A DNA stretch of 64,000 nucleotides from Zymobacter palmae (lineage in GTDB: Bacteria; Pseudomonadota; Gammaproteobacteria; Pseudomonadales; Halomonadaceae): contig NZ_AP018933.1 in NCBI RefSeq assembly GCF_003610015.1, positions 372,001-436,000 on the forward strand, written 5' to 3'. The position numbers and the translations under genes are program-made. Within the stretch, counting starts at the first letter, position 1; every line of letters begins with the position of its first letter. This document shows, piece after piece, positions 45,061-54,896 of the stretch. The notes beneath the pieces are model-generated. The model saw nothing but the letters and a program-made list of their open reading frames with translations, was not told the DNA's origin and did not search any database.

Positions 45061-46842
45061 CTAATGTCGATCAGCACAATAGGCACGCCAGCCACCATAG
45101 TGGGTAATGTCTACCGCACCTGTTACTGCATGAGGCTCACAGAGGAAGCCTTTGACTTGGCGGCCATCATCAAGCGTGATGGTACCGATACCCAATGGGG
45201 CGGTGATGTCTGTGATGAATGAGCCGAATTTCGTCAAGGGCAGCGTCCACACTTCGACTTCGATATGCCCTGCTGCATTTGGGTCACGGATCAGGCCTGG
45301 TTTTTCAGGCATCATGTCTGAGAGGGCATACAGTGCGTATCCACTGGCTGTGTGAGCAGTCTCTTTCAAGATCGCTTTGCGCTCTGTCAGTTGAGCGTTC
45401 AGTGGTTGACCAGAAAGGTGAGCTCCTACTACAGCTACTTCGACCCTTTCACTTTCGGCGGCACAGACATGGTGGCATGCCGTGGTCAGCTCTTCCTTCA
45501 TGAAGGCTTTACCTAGGCTAGCGATGGTGCCGTCTTGAAACGCTTGTCCGATCATCGTGATGCCAAAAGGAAGACCATTAGTACGAAAACCCGCGGGAAC
45601 TGCGATGGCAGATAGGTCCATCAAGTTAACGAAATTGGTATAAACCCCTAGGTTGCTGTTTAGCTGCACGGGGTTGGCCAACATCTGTTCGACGGTGTAC
45701 GTCGTTGGCGCTGTAGGTAGCACCATGATGTCGATGTTGCTCCAAGTGCGTTCGGCGGTTCTGATGTGGTGCGCCAGTTGATAAAAGCCATTGAAAGTGT
45801 CGACAGCGCTGATGCCTTCCGCAGAGAGAATGATGTCGCGAACGACAGGATTCAGTGCATCTGCATTGTGGGTGGCAAAGGTGTGGAGAGCGGCAAGGCG
45901 TTCCGCTACCCACGGACCGGCATACAGTAATTTCGCTGCTTGCTGAAAGGGGGTGTAGTCGAACGTTACGGCATTACCGCCGAGCCGTTCTAGCCTCTGT
46001 ATGGCGGCTTCGAACAGGGCTTCCGCTTCTGTATCGCCAAAGAACTGCAGCTGTTTCTTGTCTGGAATGCCAAAGTTGAAGTGCGTCGGCCAGACGCATT
46101 CCGCTAGCGAATGGGGAGGGGCTTGGCGAGAGTAAATATCGCTGGAGTCGAAACCAGCGGCGATACGTGAGACGGTCAGCGCATCATCCACACTGTGAGC
46201 AAACACAGTGATGCAGTCTTGGCTGCGTACAGCGGGTACCAGTCCAGTGGTCGACAGTAGCCCTTTAGTAGGCTTCAGACCCACAAGATTGTTGAGTGCT
46301 GCGGGTACCCGACCTGAGCCGGCCGTATCGGTGCCCAGTGCAAAAGGCACTGTATTGCTGGCAACGGAGATAGCCGAGCCGCTACTGGAGCCCCCAGAAA
46401 TATAGCGATCATCAAATGCGCATCTTGGTATGCCATACGGTGTACGTGTGCCATTCAGTCCGGTGGCAAACTGATCAAGGTTGGTCTTGCCGATGGGAAT
46501 GGCCCCTGCGGCAATGAGTTTTTGTACGACCACGGCATGTTGTTGGGGCATGTAGGCGAACTCTGGACAGCCTGCTGTCGTCGGCAGCCCTGCTACATCG
46601 ATGTTGTCTTTTACTCCGAAGGGAATGCCATACAGCGGCAGTGTTTCACCCTGCTGTTTCCTCTGTGCTGCCACCGCTAGCATGGCCAGTATGTCGTCGA
46701 GCGGAAATAGGCTGATCCATGTTGGATCATCAGCGCGTTGCGTGATGCGTTCATGCAGCGCCGAAAGCACGTTGACGGGCTCAATGCCAGACGCATAGGC
46801 ACATTGGTAGGAAATCAGGTCTTTCCATTGATGATCATGCAT
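45061..46842 (-). CDS. atzF: Allophanate hydrolase (AtzF-like amidase)
   Basis: 593 residues from MHDHQWK; a start 42 codons upstream overlaps the divergent promoter. Amidase-signature domain with the catalytic Lys in [10 protein letters not shown] and the Ser pair in GGSSSGSA; a C-terminal domain of about 150 residues ([21 protein letters not shown]) is typical of allophanate hydrolases. It converts allophanate to ammonia and CO2. No urea carboxylase or cyanuric acid gene is nearby, which is unusual. First in a four-gene minus-strand run and divergent from a LysR gene. Confidence 0.85.
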   Translation of the reverse strand: MHDHQWKDLISYQCAYASGIEPVNVLSALHERITQRADDPTWISLFPLDDILAMLAVAAQRKQQGETLPLYGIPFGVKDNIDVAGLPTTAGCPEFAYMPQQHAVVVQKLIAAGAIPIGKTNLDQFATGLNGTRTPYGIPRCAFDDRYISGGSSSGSAISVASNTVPFALGTDTAGSGRVPAALNNLVGLKPTKGLLSTTGLVPAVRSQDCITVFAHSVDDALTVSRIAAGFDSSDIYSRQAPPHSLAECVWPTHFNFGIPDKKQLQFFGDTEAEALFEAAIQRLERLGGNAVTFDYTPFQQAAKLLYAGPWVAERLAALHTFATHNADALNPVVRDIILSAEGISAVDTFNGFYQLAHHIRTAERTWSNIDIMVLPTAPTTYTVEQMLANPVQLNSNLGVYTNFVNLMDLSAIAVPAGFRTNGLPFGITMIGQAFQDGTIASLGKAFMKEELTTACHHVCAAESERVEVAVVGAHLSGQPLNAQLTERKAILKETAHTASGYALYALSDMMPEKPGLIRDPNAAGHIEVEVWTLPLTKFGSFITDITAPLGIGTITLDDGRQVKGFLCEPHAVTGAVDITHYGGWRAYCADRH

Positions 46843-46994
46843 GGCGGTTTCTCGGTGCGTTGAAACGTCTTCATCACGGTGAAGCGCTGAGGGAATACGC
46901 CGAGAATAAAAATGAATACTGTTGCCGTCTATTGTTTGATTTTCACCATTGCGTTTCTTAATATGCAACGCTCGCCGTTAAGGGAGCGCTCTTG

Positions 46995-47912
46995 ATGAAA
47001 CACTTGCAGGTATTTCGCTGTATTGCGGACATTGCCCGCCGAGGGTCGATTCGCCGAAGTGCGGAGCATCTTCATATCACGCCGTCCGCATTGACGCGCA
47101 AGATCCAAGAATTTGAAGAAGAATTCGGCACACCCATTTTCGAAAGGCTGCCGCGTGGTATGCGACTGAATGCTGCCGGCGAGTTGCTTATGCGCCACAT
47201 TCAGGACCAGTTGGCCGACTTCGAACGTCTGTGTTCTCAGGTAGCCGATCTTTCAGGTATTCGCCGTGGTCACGTTTCCCTTGCATGCAGCCAAGCTTTT
47301 ACGGATAGCGTGCTTCCTGATGAGATTGCGGCCTATCGTGCCCAATTCCCACAGGTTTCCTTCTCCGTCGCAGTACGTGATCACGCTGAGGGCGTCAAGA
47401 CGTTGGTGAACTTCGAGGCAGATCTTGCGCTGTTGCTTGATCCGCCTTTGGTTTGTGACTTGGAAGAACTGTTGGTGATGAGGCACCCGCTCTGTGCCGT
47501 CATGAGTGCTGCTCATCCACTGGCGCAGCACAATAGGGTTCGGCTTCGTGATTGTTGCGAGTTCCCTCTAGCGATGCCTGATCAATCGTTGGCGATTCGT
47601 GCTCTGTTCGATAAGGCGCTTTATGGCCGCCAGGTCGAGCTGGATGTGCCTGTCGAGTCGGGGTCGCTGGAATTTCTCCGTGCATATGTGCTGAGAGATA
47701 ACGCTATTACTTTCCAGATCCAGCATGGCGTTCCATGTGCAGATGAACGGATTTGTGTTCGTCCAATCGACACGCGCGATATCGCGCCTATCCGAGTAGT
47801 GCTGAGTAAACTTAAAGGGCGGTCGCTTCCCTTAGCTACTGAGCGTTTTGCGGCATTGTTCTGTGAGCACTGGGCGGATGGCAATAGGCCTCCTGAAAGC
47901 AACAAGAGCTAA
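46995..47912 (+). CDS. LysR-family transcriptional regulator
   Basis: 305 residues from MKHLQVF (GGGAG nine bases upstream). N-terminal winged helix with GSIRRSAEHLHITPSALTRKIQEFEEEFG, then a substrate-binding domain of about 210 residues. The gene is divergent from the allophanate hydrolase with about 150 bases between start codons, the classic LysR arrangement, so it most likely controls the atzF run. The effector is not deducible. Confidence 0.9.
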   Translation: MKHLQVFRCIADIARRGSIRRSAEHLHITPSALTRKIQEFEEEFGTPIFERLPRGMRLNAAGELLMRHIQDQLADFERLCSQVADLSGIRRGHVSLACSQAFTDSVLPDEIAAYRAQFPQVSFSVAVRDHAEGVKTLVNFEADLALLLDPPLVCDLEELLVMRHPLCAVMSAAHPLAQHNRVRLRDCCEFPLAMPDQSLAIRALFDKALYGRQVELDVPVESGSLEFLRAYVLRDNAITFQIQHGVPCADERICVRPIDTRDIAPIRVVLSKLKGRSLPLATERFAALFCEHWADGNRPPESNKS

Positions 47913-48029
47913 GCCTCTTATTGCTGACTGATCGGGTTCGGCGCTATGTTAGCAGACAGCCATTTCTGTATATCAGACGATGCTATTAGTCCTTCCATTC
48001 TCTATTTTTAGCAAAGTAAGGAGGCCGAT

Positions 48030-48659
48030 GTGACCGACCTTTCTCTTCTGTTGGCCTTTGTCGCCGCAGCTTTCATTCTGACCATCACGCCGGGTATCGA
48101 TACGGCGTTAGTGCTGCGTTCGTCTGCTACCGGTGGGCAACGTTCGGCAGTGGCTGCTTCGCTGGGCGTCACATTGGGCTGCCTGTTCTGGGGGGCGGCA
48201 GCCGCCATAGGCTTAGGAGCTTTGCTGCGCGCTTCTGAACTGGCCTACGGCATCGTTTGTTGGGTCGGGGCGCTTTACCTTGTCTGGCTGGGTGTTCGCC
48301 TTATCATCCGTCCGCGAACCACATTTGAAGCAGGACACGGGGGAACAGGTGAACGTGGAACAAGGGAAGCATTCCTGCGTGGACTACTGACCAACCTGCT
48401 GAACCCCAAGGTTGGGGTGTTCTACGTCACTTTTCTGCCGCAGTTCGTGCCTGCTAGCGTGAACATAGCTGGATATACGTTCTTTCTCGCATGCTTGCAT
48501 GTGCTGATAACACTGGTGTGGTTTGGCATCCTCATAGCCGCTATGGTGCCGATGGCTCGTTTCCTGCGAAAGCCAAAAATCGTCACGGCCCTAGATCGTT
48601 TGACCGGATGTGTTTTTATCGCCTTCGGAGTAAAACTGGCTTTTGCGTCAAGTAAATGA
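48030..48659 (+). CDS. LysE/RhtB-family amino acid exporter
   Basis: 209 residues, GTG start with AAGGAGG six bases upstream. Six hydrophobic segments; the family motif TPGIDTALVLRSSATGG at the first helix and LLTNLLNPKVGVFY near the middle. It exports amino acids such as homoserine, threonine or lysine. It stands alone, 117 bases after the LysR gene, and might be part of that regulon. Confidence 0.9.
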   Translation: MTDLSLLLAFVAAAFILTITPGIDTALVLRSSATGGQRSAVAASLGVTLGCLFWGAAAAIGLGALLRASELAYGIVCWVGALYLVWLGVRLIIRPRTTFEAGHGGTGERGTREAFLRGLLTNLLNPKVGVFYVTFLPQFVPASVNIAGYTFFLACLHVLITLVWFGILIAAMVPMARFLRKPKIVTALDRLTGCVFIAFGVKLAFASSK

Positions 48660-49093
48660 GCGTGCAGGAATGCTATGAGCAATTATTTTCTGCATTACTC
48701 GTAATGAGTGCCTTGTGGCACGGTGTGTGGCGCTGGTGCTGAAGCGTTTGGGCAATGCTTGGGAGCTTTATTTTGGTAGTCGAGCATGACTCATGATGTA
48801 CCTGTCACTGCCGTATGGTATGGATGTCGAAAGAGAAGGATGGCGGCCTTGTCGTCAATGGTACTGCGTTAATACGGTTCTCATTGCGCAAGGTGAGCAT
48901 CGGGGCTATTGGGCTGAATATTGAGGCTAATGTAAGCGAACATGCTTAGCGTATTGGTCGCGGCGTTATCATCCGTTGTTTGGTTAATAGTGCTCCACGC
49001 TGCCTGCAGAAATCCACGCGATTCATTGGAATTTATGAAGAGGCGCTGCGTGGGTGGGCTGTATGTTCAATAGCGCATGTTCAATGAGGCAAT
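48660..49093. other. Intergenic region after the LysE-like gene
   Basis: About 430 bases without a recognisable gene or RNA. No long frame with a ribosome binding site. Confidence 0.5.
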
Positions 49094-49136
49094 AAAAAAG
49101 CCGCTTGATTCACACCGGATCAAGCGGCTTTTTGTT
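49094..49136. terminator. Bidirectional intrinsic terminator
   Basis: AAAAAGCCGCTTGAT and ATCAAGCGGCTTTTT with a 9-base loop. T-runs result on both strands, so it can end the minus-strand MFS gene and plus-strand transcripts. Confidence 0.85.
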
Positions 49137-49161
49137 ATTGGTGGGCATCACCATAACGTGG

Positions 49162-50574
49162 CTATTTGATAAGGGTGTCCGCTTGCCGTGGGTAGGCCAG
49201 CAACGCTGATAACAGCAGCAGTGCACCGATGACGATACATGTGATGGTGAAGGCCTGCGCCACACGTGCAGGGCTAAACGAGTGCCCAACAAGGGAAAAG
49301 AATAGACCTCCCTCAATGGCCACGAACAGTGCAGAGCTACATTGCAGCACTGAGTTTACCAGTCCCGCTGCCAGCCCTGCCCAGCGTCGGTCAACGCGCT
49401 GCACGACATGGCGAACAAGAGGGGGAAGCGCCATACCTTCTCCTGCGCCGATCAGAAATAGCGTTATGGGAAGCCAGAAAGCGTGATCGTTGGCTGCCAC
49501 TAGACCTGTGCCCCATACGCCTAGGGCCTCAATCACAATGGCGACAGGAGCGACGTAACGTTGGTAGGTCGCGCTGATACACCAACCACTGAACAGTGGG
49601 CCGATCAAGAAGCCAACGCCGAGTGGCAGTACGCTTAGTCCAGCTTGCAGGGGCGGTAGCTGAGCATAGGCATGCTGGTGAATCGCGAATAGCAGGAAGA
49701 ACGGTGCGATGGCGTAGAAGAACACCGTTGCCAACAGGCCTCGAATCATGCCCGGTGCATCGAAGACGGCAGGAATGACCAGCGGATCCCGCCCTTGGGC
49801 GAATAGGCGGTGCTCGTGATGCCAGAACAGCAAGAACAGTGGCAGCGAGCCCAGCAGCATGACGAGGCTCCACAGTGGCCAGTCAAGGTGGCGGCCTTCT
49901 ACCAGCGGAACGATCAGACAGATCAGCGCTGCCGCCAGCAGCAGAATACCTATTGGGTCAAGGCGCTGCGGATGTTCGGCGCGGTTTTCTGGCACCAGCA
50001 TAAGCGCCGCGGGCATGGCCACCAGCAGTACAGGAATATTCACCAGAAACAGGTTGCGCCAGCCAAGACCGAACAGGTCGATGTCAATCAACCAGCCCCC
50101 CATCACCTGACCCACCACGGCGGCCATCCCGAACGTCACGCCGTATAGTCCTAGTGCTCGCTGCTTATGAGTATCGGGAAACAGGGCGTGAATGGATGCC
50201 AGCGCCTGCGGGGCCATGACGGCTGCGGCAGCTCCCTGCAAGATGCGACCGAACACCAGCATCGAGGCGGAAGACGCCAGCCCGCAGATCAGCGATGACA
50301 GTGAGAAGCCCGCCATGGCGGCAAGAAAGACACGGCGACGGCCATACAGATCGCCCAGACGCCCACCTGTGATCAAAAAGACGGCATAGGTGGCCGCATA
50401 GGCTGACACGACCAGCTGCGTTGCTGTATCACTGGCGTGCAGATCCTGCTGGATAAAAGGCAGGGCCGTATTGACGACAAAGAAATCCAAAGGTGGAAGC
50501 AGAGTGCCAGCCAACAGCACGACTAACGCCCACCAAGGGTTGGAGAGAGTGGTGGATGGATAGGGATGCGGCAT
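49162..50574 (-). CDS. MFS multidrug exporter, DHA2 (14-TM, EmrB/QacA) type
   Basis: 470 residues from MPHPYPS (GAGG seven bases upstream). Around 14 transmembrane segments. Motifs: FFVVNTALPFIQQDL in TM1, GGRLGDLYGRRR (motif A) and GRILQGAAAAVMAPQALA (motif C-like region). It likely expels drugs or metabolites using the proton gradient. It could serve self-protection or export, but no link to the coronafacic acid cluster 31 kb away is visible. Confidence 0.88.
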   Translation of the reverse strand: MPHPYPSTTLSNPWWALVVLLAGTLLPPLDFFVVNTALPFIQQDLHASDTATQLVVSAYAATYAVFLITGGRLGDLYGRRRVFLAAMAGFSLSSLICGLASSASMLVFGRILQGAAAAVMAPQALASIHALFPDTHKQRALGLYGVTFGMAAVVGQVMGGWLIDIDLFGLGWRNLFLVNIPVLLVAMPAALMLVPENRAEHPQRLDPIGILLLAAALICLIVPLVEGRHLDWPLWSLVMLLGSLPLFLLFWHHEHRLFAQGRDPLVIPAVFDAPGMIRGLLATVFFYAIAPFFLLFAIHQHAYAQLPPLQAGLSVLPLGVGFLIGPLFSGWCISATYQRYVAPVAIVIEALGVWGTGLVAANDHAFWLPITLFLIGAGEGMALPPLVRHVVQRVDRRWAGLAAGLVNSVLQCSSALFVAIEGGLFFSLVGHSFSPARVAQAFTITCIVIGALLLLSALLAYPRQADTLIK

Positions 50575-51004
50575 GTTTTTTCCTCGGAAAAGCGCAACGA
50601 CGATCATGCTATCACGGCTTATCGAGATATGAGGGGCATATAGGATGAATAATAATAAGTACTATTCGGTAGTATACAGGGAAGTTAATTAATAGGCTGG
50701 TAAGTTTTCTTAATATAATAATAGGGATGATTTTTTCTTGAGAGAATAAGGCATAAGAGACGAGTTTTAGTGCCCTTTATTCTCTTACTGAAAGGTAATA
50801 ACGATACGGGGCAAGCGTGATTGATTATGCCACGGCAAGCGCATATCAAAGCATGTAAGGCAATAGCCTCTAAATATAGTCTGATATATGGGTACGCTGA
50901 AATTGCCTGCGCTGTACATGCTCGCGTTAGGTGCGACTATTCCTGATGGCACACAACCTGCTAACGTAGACGTATATCCGCTAACACTCTGCTGGAGATC
51001 CGTT
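50575..51004. other. Divergent A+T-rich region between MFS gene and pgeF
   Basis: 430 bases, A+T-rich in the left half, with promoters expected for both genes. No gene seen; a pgeF frame extends upstream to 50888 but lacks a ribosome binding site there. Confidence 0.45.
50660..50674. promoter_or_regulatory. Possible operator upstream of MFS gene
   Basis: TACTA-TTCGG-TAGTA dyad, 86-100 bases upstream of the MFS start. Short, so only suggestive; no regulator gene is adjacent. Confidence 0.25.
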
Positions 51005-51766
51005 ATGTCTCAGTCACCGCTGTCCTGCGAGTTCATCACGCCTGACTGGCCTGCGCCGGCCAATGTTCGGGCGCTAGTTACCACACGCGTTGGGGGCCCG
51101 TGCAAGGCGCCTTACGATGCCTTTAACGTGGGAGACTATGTCGGGGACAACTTGGCCGACGTGGCTGAATGTCGTCGTCAGCTGGCCGTGCACGCAGGCG
51201 ATACGCGTTTTCACTGGTTGGCTCAGGTGCATGGTACGACCGTGGTAGGTCCTGAGCTGGATGATGGGGTTGAAGCGGATGCGTCGATTAGCCGTGTGGC
51301 GGGCGAGGGGTGTGCCATCATGACGGCCGATTGCCTACCGGTCGTGCTGTGCGATCGTGAAGGCACTCGCATCAGTGCCGTGCATGCCGGCTGGAAAGGG
51401 CTACTGGATGGCGTGATCGAAGCCGCCGTGCGTGAGATGGACTGCGCTCCGGGGGAAGTGATCGCATGGTTCGGGCCCGCGATTGGTCAGTGCTGTTTTG
51501 AAGTGGGGGCCGAGGTGCGTGGCGCGTTTATGGAAAAACTGCCGCAGGCGGCCAAGGCGTTCATTCCCTCTCCACACCGTTCTGGCGAACGTTATATGGC
51601 TGATATGTATCTGCTGGCGCGCCAGCGGCTTGAAGCCATCGGTGTTGGCGATATCCACGGTGGTGGCGACTGTACTTGCTGCGATGTCGGCCGTTTTTAT
51701 TCCTATCGCCGTGACGGCGAAAAAACCGGCCGCATGGCAACGGTGATTTGGTTCGATCAGGTTTGA
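51005..51766 (+). CDS. pgeF: Peptidoglycan editing factor / purine nucleoside phosphorylase-like (YfiH, DUF152)
   Basis: 253 residues from MSQSPLS (GGAG eight bases upstream). Metal-site motifs: HAGWKGLLDG, GPAIGQCCFEVG and GDCTCCDVGRFYSYRRDG. The family is described as multicopper-type oxidases, purine nucleoside phosphorylases, and as PgeF, which guards peptidoglycan composition. In relatives it follows rluD; here it is displaced and followed by a long microsatellite. Confidence 0.93.
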   Translation: MSQSPLSCEFITPDWPAPANVRALVTTRVGGPCKAPYDAFNVGDYVGDNLADVAECRRQLAVHAGDTRFHWLAQVHGTTVVGPELDDGVEADASISRVAGEGCAIMTADCLPVVLCDREGTRISAVHAGWKGLLDGVIEAAVREMDCAPGEVIAWFGPAIGQCCFEVGAEVRGAFMEKLPQAAKAFIPSPHRSGERYMADMYLLARQRLEAIGVGDIHGGGDCTCCDVGRFYSYRRDGEKTGRMATVIWFDQV

Positions 51767-51882
51767 TGAAAAACGGCCAGGGTAGACGCACGTGGTGCGG
51801 CTCTGGCCGTAGCAATACACAGAAAAGGCGATATATTCTTCGGTGACGGGCTTGCACTTAGCGCGTCCGGGCAGTGTCATCA

Positions 51883-52290
51883 TCCTGCATTCCTGCATTC
51901 CTGCATTCCTGCATTCCTGCATTCCTGCATTCCTGCATTCCTGCATTCCTGCATTCCTGCATTCCTGCATTCCTGCATTCCTGCATTCCTGCATTCCTGC
52001 ATTCCTGCATTCCTGCATTCCTGCATTCCTGCATTCCTGCATTCCTGCATTCCTGCATTCCTGCATTCCTGCATTCCTGCATTCCTGCATTCCTGCATTC
52101 CTGCATTCCTGCATTCCTGCATTCCTGCATTCCTGCATTCCTGCATTCCTGCATTCCTGCATTCCTGCATTCCTGCATTCCTGCATTCCTGCATTCCTGC
52201 ATTCCTGCATTCCTGCATTCCTGCATTCCTGCATTCCTGCATTCCTGCATTCCTGCATTCCTGCATTCCTGCATTCCTGCATTCCTGCAT
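51883..52290. repeat. Perfect tandem array: 51 copies of an 8-bp unit (TCCTGCAT)
   Basis: 408 bases of uninterrupted TCCTGCAT repeats between the convergent pgeF and gabD. No unit differs. The unit contains no stop in any frame on either strand, so it creates long spurious reading frames (an 8-residue periodic peptide CIPAFLHS or QECRNAGM). Because 8 is not a multiple of 3, copy changes would shift any frame crossing it. It starts 116 bases after the pgeF stop and ends 101 bases before the gabD stop. Confidence 0.98.
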
Positions 52291-52391
52291 TCCGCACCGC
52301 TATCTGTCTACCTTCCGGTGGTTTGCTGGAAGAGCGGCCGTGCTGTCTGGGCGGTGTGTGACTTAGCGGCCCGTTTATGCAAGAGGGGGGA

Positions 52392-53861
52392 TCACTCTGC
52401 GTTGCAGGTGATGAATCGTTCATCGAGGTAGCACTGGATGGCGCTGCTGCCGCCTTCGCTGCCATAGCCGGAGTCCTTCAGGCCTCCAAAGGGCTGTTCT
52501 GGGTCTGCAAGGTCGCAGTGGTTGAGGCTCAGCATGCCGCTTTCGATGCCGGTGCCTAGCCGGTGCAGGGTGCCAATATCGCGTGAGTAGCCGTAGGCGG
52601 CAAGTCCGTAGGGTAAGCGGTTGGCTTCGGCAATAGCGTCGTCTAGGCAAGTGAACGCATTGATCGGCGTTAGGGGGCCAAATGGCTCTTCGTTCATCAC
52701 GCGTGCGGTCAGCGGAACGTCTCGCACGATGCTGGGCAGCACGAATTGTCCATGCTCCTGTTCTGTCGTGGGTAGAAGTACGGCCTTGCCACCTTGGGCG
52801 AGGGCGTCATCGCGCAGGGCACGCAGGTGTGCCGCGCCGCGTGCGGTTGCCATTGGGCCTAGCGTGGTGTCGGGGGCCAGTCCATGGCCTGTCTTCAGTG
52901 CACGCGCAGTTTCGGCGAACTGATGCGTAAAGGTGTCTATGACGTCGGCATGCACGAGTATCCGCGTCGGCGTAATGCAGACCTGCCCAGCATTATAGAA
53001 ACGTGCCTGTGCCAGTTGGCGTGCCGCCGTGGCGATATCGGCATCAGCGCACACGATGGCCGGGGCGTGTCCGCCCAGCTCCATGGTGATGCGTTTCATA
53101 TGGCGGCCTGCCTGCTGAGCGAGATGCTTGCCCACGGCCGTTGAGCCGGTAAAGGAGATCTTGCGAATGCGTGGGTCGGTAATCAGGCGCGATGAAATGT
53201 GTTCGGGGTCACCGTAGAGCAGATTGATCACCCCGGCAGGAAAGCCCGCATCGTGAAAGCAGCCGAATAAAGCCGCGGGTGAGGCGGGTGTGTCTTCGGC
53301 CGCTTTGGCGATCAGCGTACACCCCGCCGCCAGCGCGGCACACAGTTTCCGTACCAGCTGGCCGATGGGGAAGTTCCACGGGGTGAAGGCGGCGACAGGG
53401 CCCACGGGTGTTTTGAGCGTGTACTGCATCACCTGCGCTTGACGCGCGGGAATAACCTGTCCATAGGCGCGCACCGCTTCTTCCGCAAACCATTCTACGA
53501 CCTCGCAGGCGGCTGCCAGCTCGTTGCGCGCTTGCTGTAGCGGCTTGCCCTGCTCAAGTGTGAGCTGACGGGCGATGGTTTCGCTGCGTTCGGACAACAG
53601 GGCCGCCGCGTCGAGCAGCAAGGCGCGCCGTTCGCGTGCGGAGGTGTGCCGCCAGGAGGCAAAGCTTTGGTCGGCTGCGCTGAGCGCGTGTTCGATATCG
53701 GTGTCCTCCGCACAGGCCATTCGGCCGATGACGGTCTGGCGGGCGGGGTCTTCGATGGGCTGCCAGCGCTGGGCGCTGCCGGGCCGCCACTGCCCGTCGA
53801 TCAGCAACAGCACATCGGCGTCGAGCGATGCGTTTACATCGGCAGAAAAGGGCTGGGTCAC
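52392..53861 (-). CDS. gabD: Succinate-semialdehyde dehydrogenase
   Basis: 489 residues of the aldehyde dehydrogenase superfamily, GabD type. Catalytic Glu in ELGGHAP, catalytic Cys in NAGQVCITPTR, NAD(P) site FTGSTAVGK, and NEEPFGPLTPI near the end. It oxidises succinic semialdehyde to succinate, the last step of putrescine/GABA breakdown. It lies 45 bases after puuD on the same strand. The 3' side runs into the 8-bp repeat array. Confidence 0.93.
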   Translation of the reverse strand: MTQPFSADVNASLDADVLLLIDGQWRPGSAQRWQPIEDPARQTVIGRMACAEDTDIEHALSAADQSFASWRHTSARERRALLLDAAALLSERSETIARQLTLEQGKPLQQARNELAAACEVVEWFAEEAVRAYGQVIPARQAQVMQYTLKTPVGPVAAFTPWNFPIGQLVRKLCAALAAGCTLIAKAAEDTPASPAALFGCFHDAGFPAGVINLLYGDPEHISSRLITDPRIRKISFTGSTAVGKHLAQQAGRHMKRITMELGGHAPAIVCADADIATAARQLAQARFYNAGQVCITPTRILVHADVIDTFTHQFAETARALKTGHGLAPDTTLGPMATARGAAHLRALRDDALAQGGKAVLLPTTEQEHGQFVLPSIVRDVPLTARVMNEEPFGPLTPINAFTCLDDAIAEANRLPYGLAAYGYSRDIGTLHRLGTGIESGMLSLNHCDLADPEQPFGGLKDSGYGSEGGSSAIQCYLDERFITCNAE

Positions 53862-53906
53862 GGGAGGCTCCTTGTGTGGTCGATACGGAATCGTTATGGG
53901 GCGCGG

Positions 53907-54704
53907 TTAGCGTTCAGCGTTGTAGTCGCAGGCGTGGTGCAGGAACGCATCAAACAGCAGGCGCGATGCCGGAATGGCGCGGCTCTGCCATTCGGGATGC
54001 CACTGCACCCCCAAAATGAAGCGGTGCCTGGGGACCGAGATCGCTTCCACCAGTCCATCGTCTGCGATGGCTTCCACGGTGACGTCTTCCCCTAGCGTGC
54101 GTGCGCCCTGTCCATGCAGGGAGTTGACATGAATCACTGGCGTGTCTGGCAACAGCTGTGCCAGCAGCCCCTGCGATGTCAGTTCGACGTCGTGAACCGG
54201 TGCGTACTGGCCTTCCAAGGGCAGGCGCTCATCCTCACGATGATCGTGAAAAGCATCGAGTTCGTGCACGTGGCGGTAAAGGCTGCCGCCGGTGCGCACC
54301 ACCAGTTCCTGAAAGCCGCGGCAGATGCCCAGTAGCGGCATGTCGGTGCGCAGCGCATGGTCGATCAGCTGGAAGGCCAGCGCATCGCGGCCTTGATCAA
54401 GGCACGTTTCGGGGCGCTGGTCGTCGGTGGGGTAGTGAACGGGTTCGACATTGCTATGACTGCCGGTCAGAAACAGTCCGTCCAGCGTGCGCATTGCAGC
54501 TGCAAACAGCGTGGAGTGAGTGGCCAGTGCGTGAGGCAGGATGAAGGGAATGCCACCTGCTAGCACGATGGCATCAAGGTATTTCTGCATCACGGCCTGA
54601 GCGGCCACGCCGCTGTGCTCACCCTGATCGGCAATCACGCCAATGCGGGGAACGCACGGAAGCGCATCGTGAGACGGGATGGCAGAAAAAGACGAAATCG
54701 ACAT
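53907..54704 (-). CDS. puuD: Gamma-glutamyl-GABA hydrolase
   Basis: 265 residues from MSISSFS (AGAGG eight bases upstream). Class I glutamine amidotransferase fold: nucleophile Cys in GICRGFQEL, His-Glu in GVQWHPEW. It releases GABA from gamma-glutamyl-GABA in the Puu pathway. It is followed by gabD and preceded by a GntR regulator on the same strand. A TGTGATCACA palindrome lies 176 bases upstream of its start, just past the GntR stop. Confidence 0.92.
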   Translation of the reverse strand: MSISSFSAIPSHDALPCVPRIGVIADQGEHSGVAAQAVMQKYLDAIVLAGGIPFILPHALATHSTLFAAAMRTLDGLFLTGSHSNVEPVHYPTDDQRPETCLDQGRDALAFQLIDHALRTDMPLLGICRGFQELVVRTGGSLYRHVHELDAFHDHREDERLPLEGQYAPVHDVELTSQGLLAQLLPDTPVIHVNSLHGQGARTLGEDVTVEAIADDGLVEAISVPRHRFILGVQWHPEWQSRAIPASRLLFDAFLHHACDYNAER

Positions 54705-54879
54705 GCCTGAATCCTCTATGGGCGTGGGGTGACCACGCACGAATGGGCCGAAGGAACGACGTTCTGTGAGCCGCTACGCGTGCCGGTCGAGTGTGAGGCG
54801 GTATCGCAGGCGGTTCTATGACGACGGTGTCTTGATATTAGGCACTCGTTGGACGAAGGGATGCAGAATGCATGCCTAC

Positions 54880-54889
54880 TGTGATCACA
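54880..54889. promoter_or_regulatory. Putative GntR operator, copy 1
   Basis: Perfect palindrome TGTGATCACA in the puuD upstream region, immediately after the GntR stop codon. The same 10-mer recurs at 55809-55818. Confidence 0.55.
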
Positions 54890-54896
54890 CTTGTCA

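Noticed and set aside
51883-52290. CRISPR array
   Set aside because: Units are 8 bases with no spacers; it is a simple tandem repeat and no cas genes are present.
51401-52465. 354-codon frame with octapeptide repeats (QECRNAGM) and its relatives on both strands
   Set aside because: Created by the stop-free 8-bp microsatellite; flanking parts are antisense to pgeF and gabD and show no protein signal.
54880-54889. CRP binding site
   Set aside because: CRP sites need six bases between TGTGA and TCACA; here the half-sites touch, which fits a GntR-type operator better.
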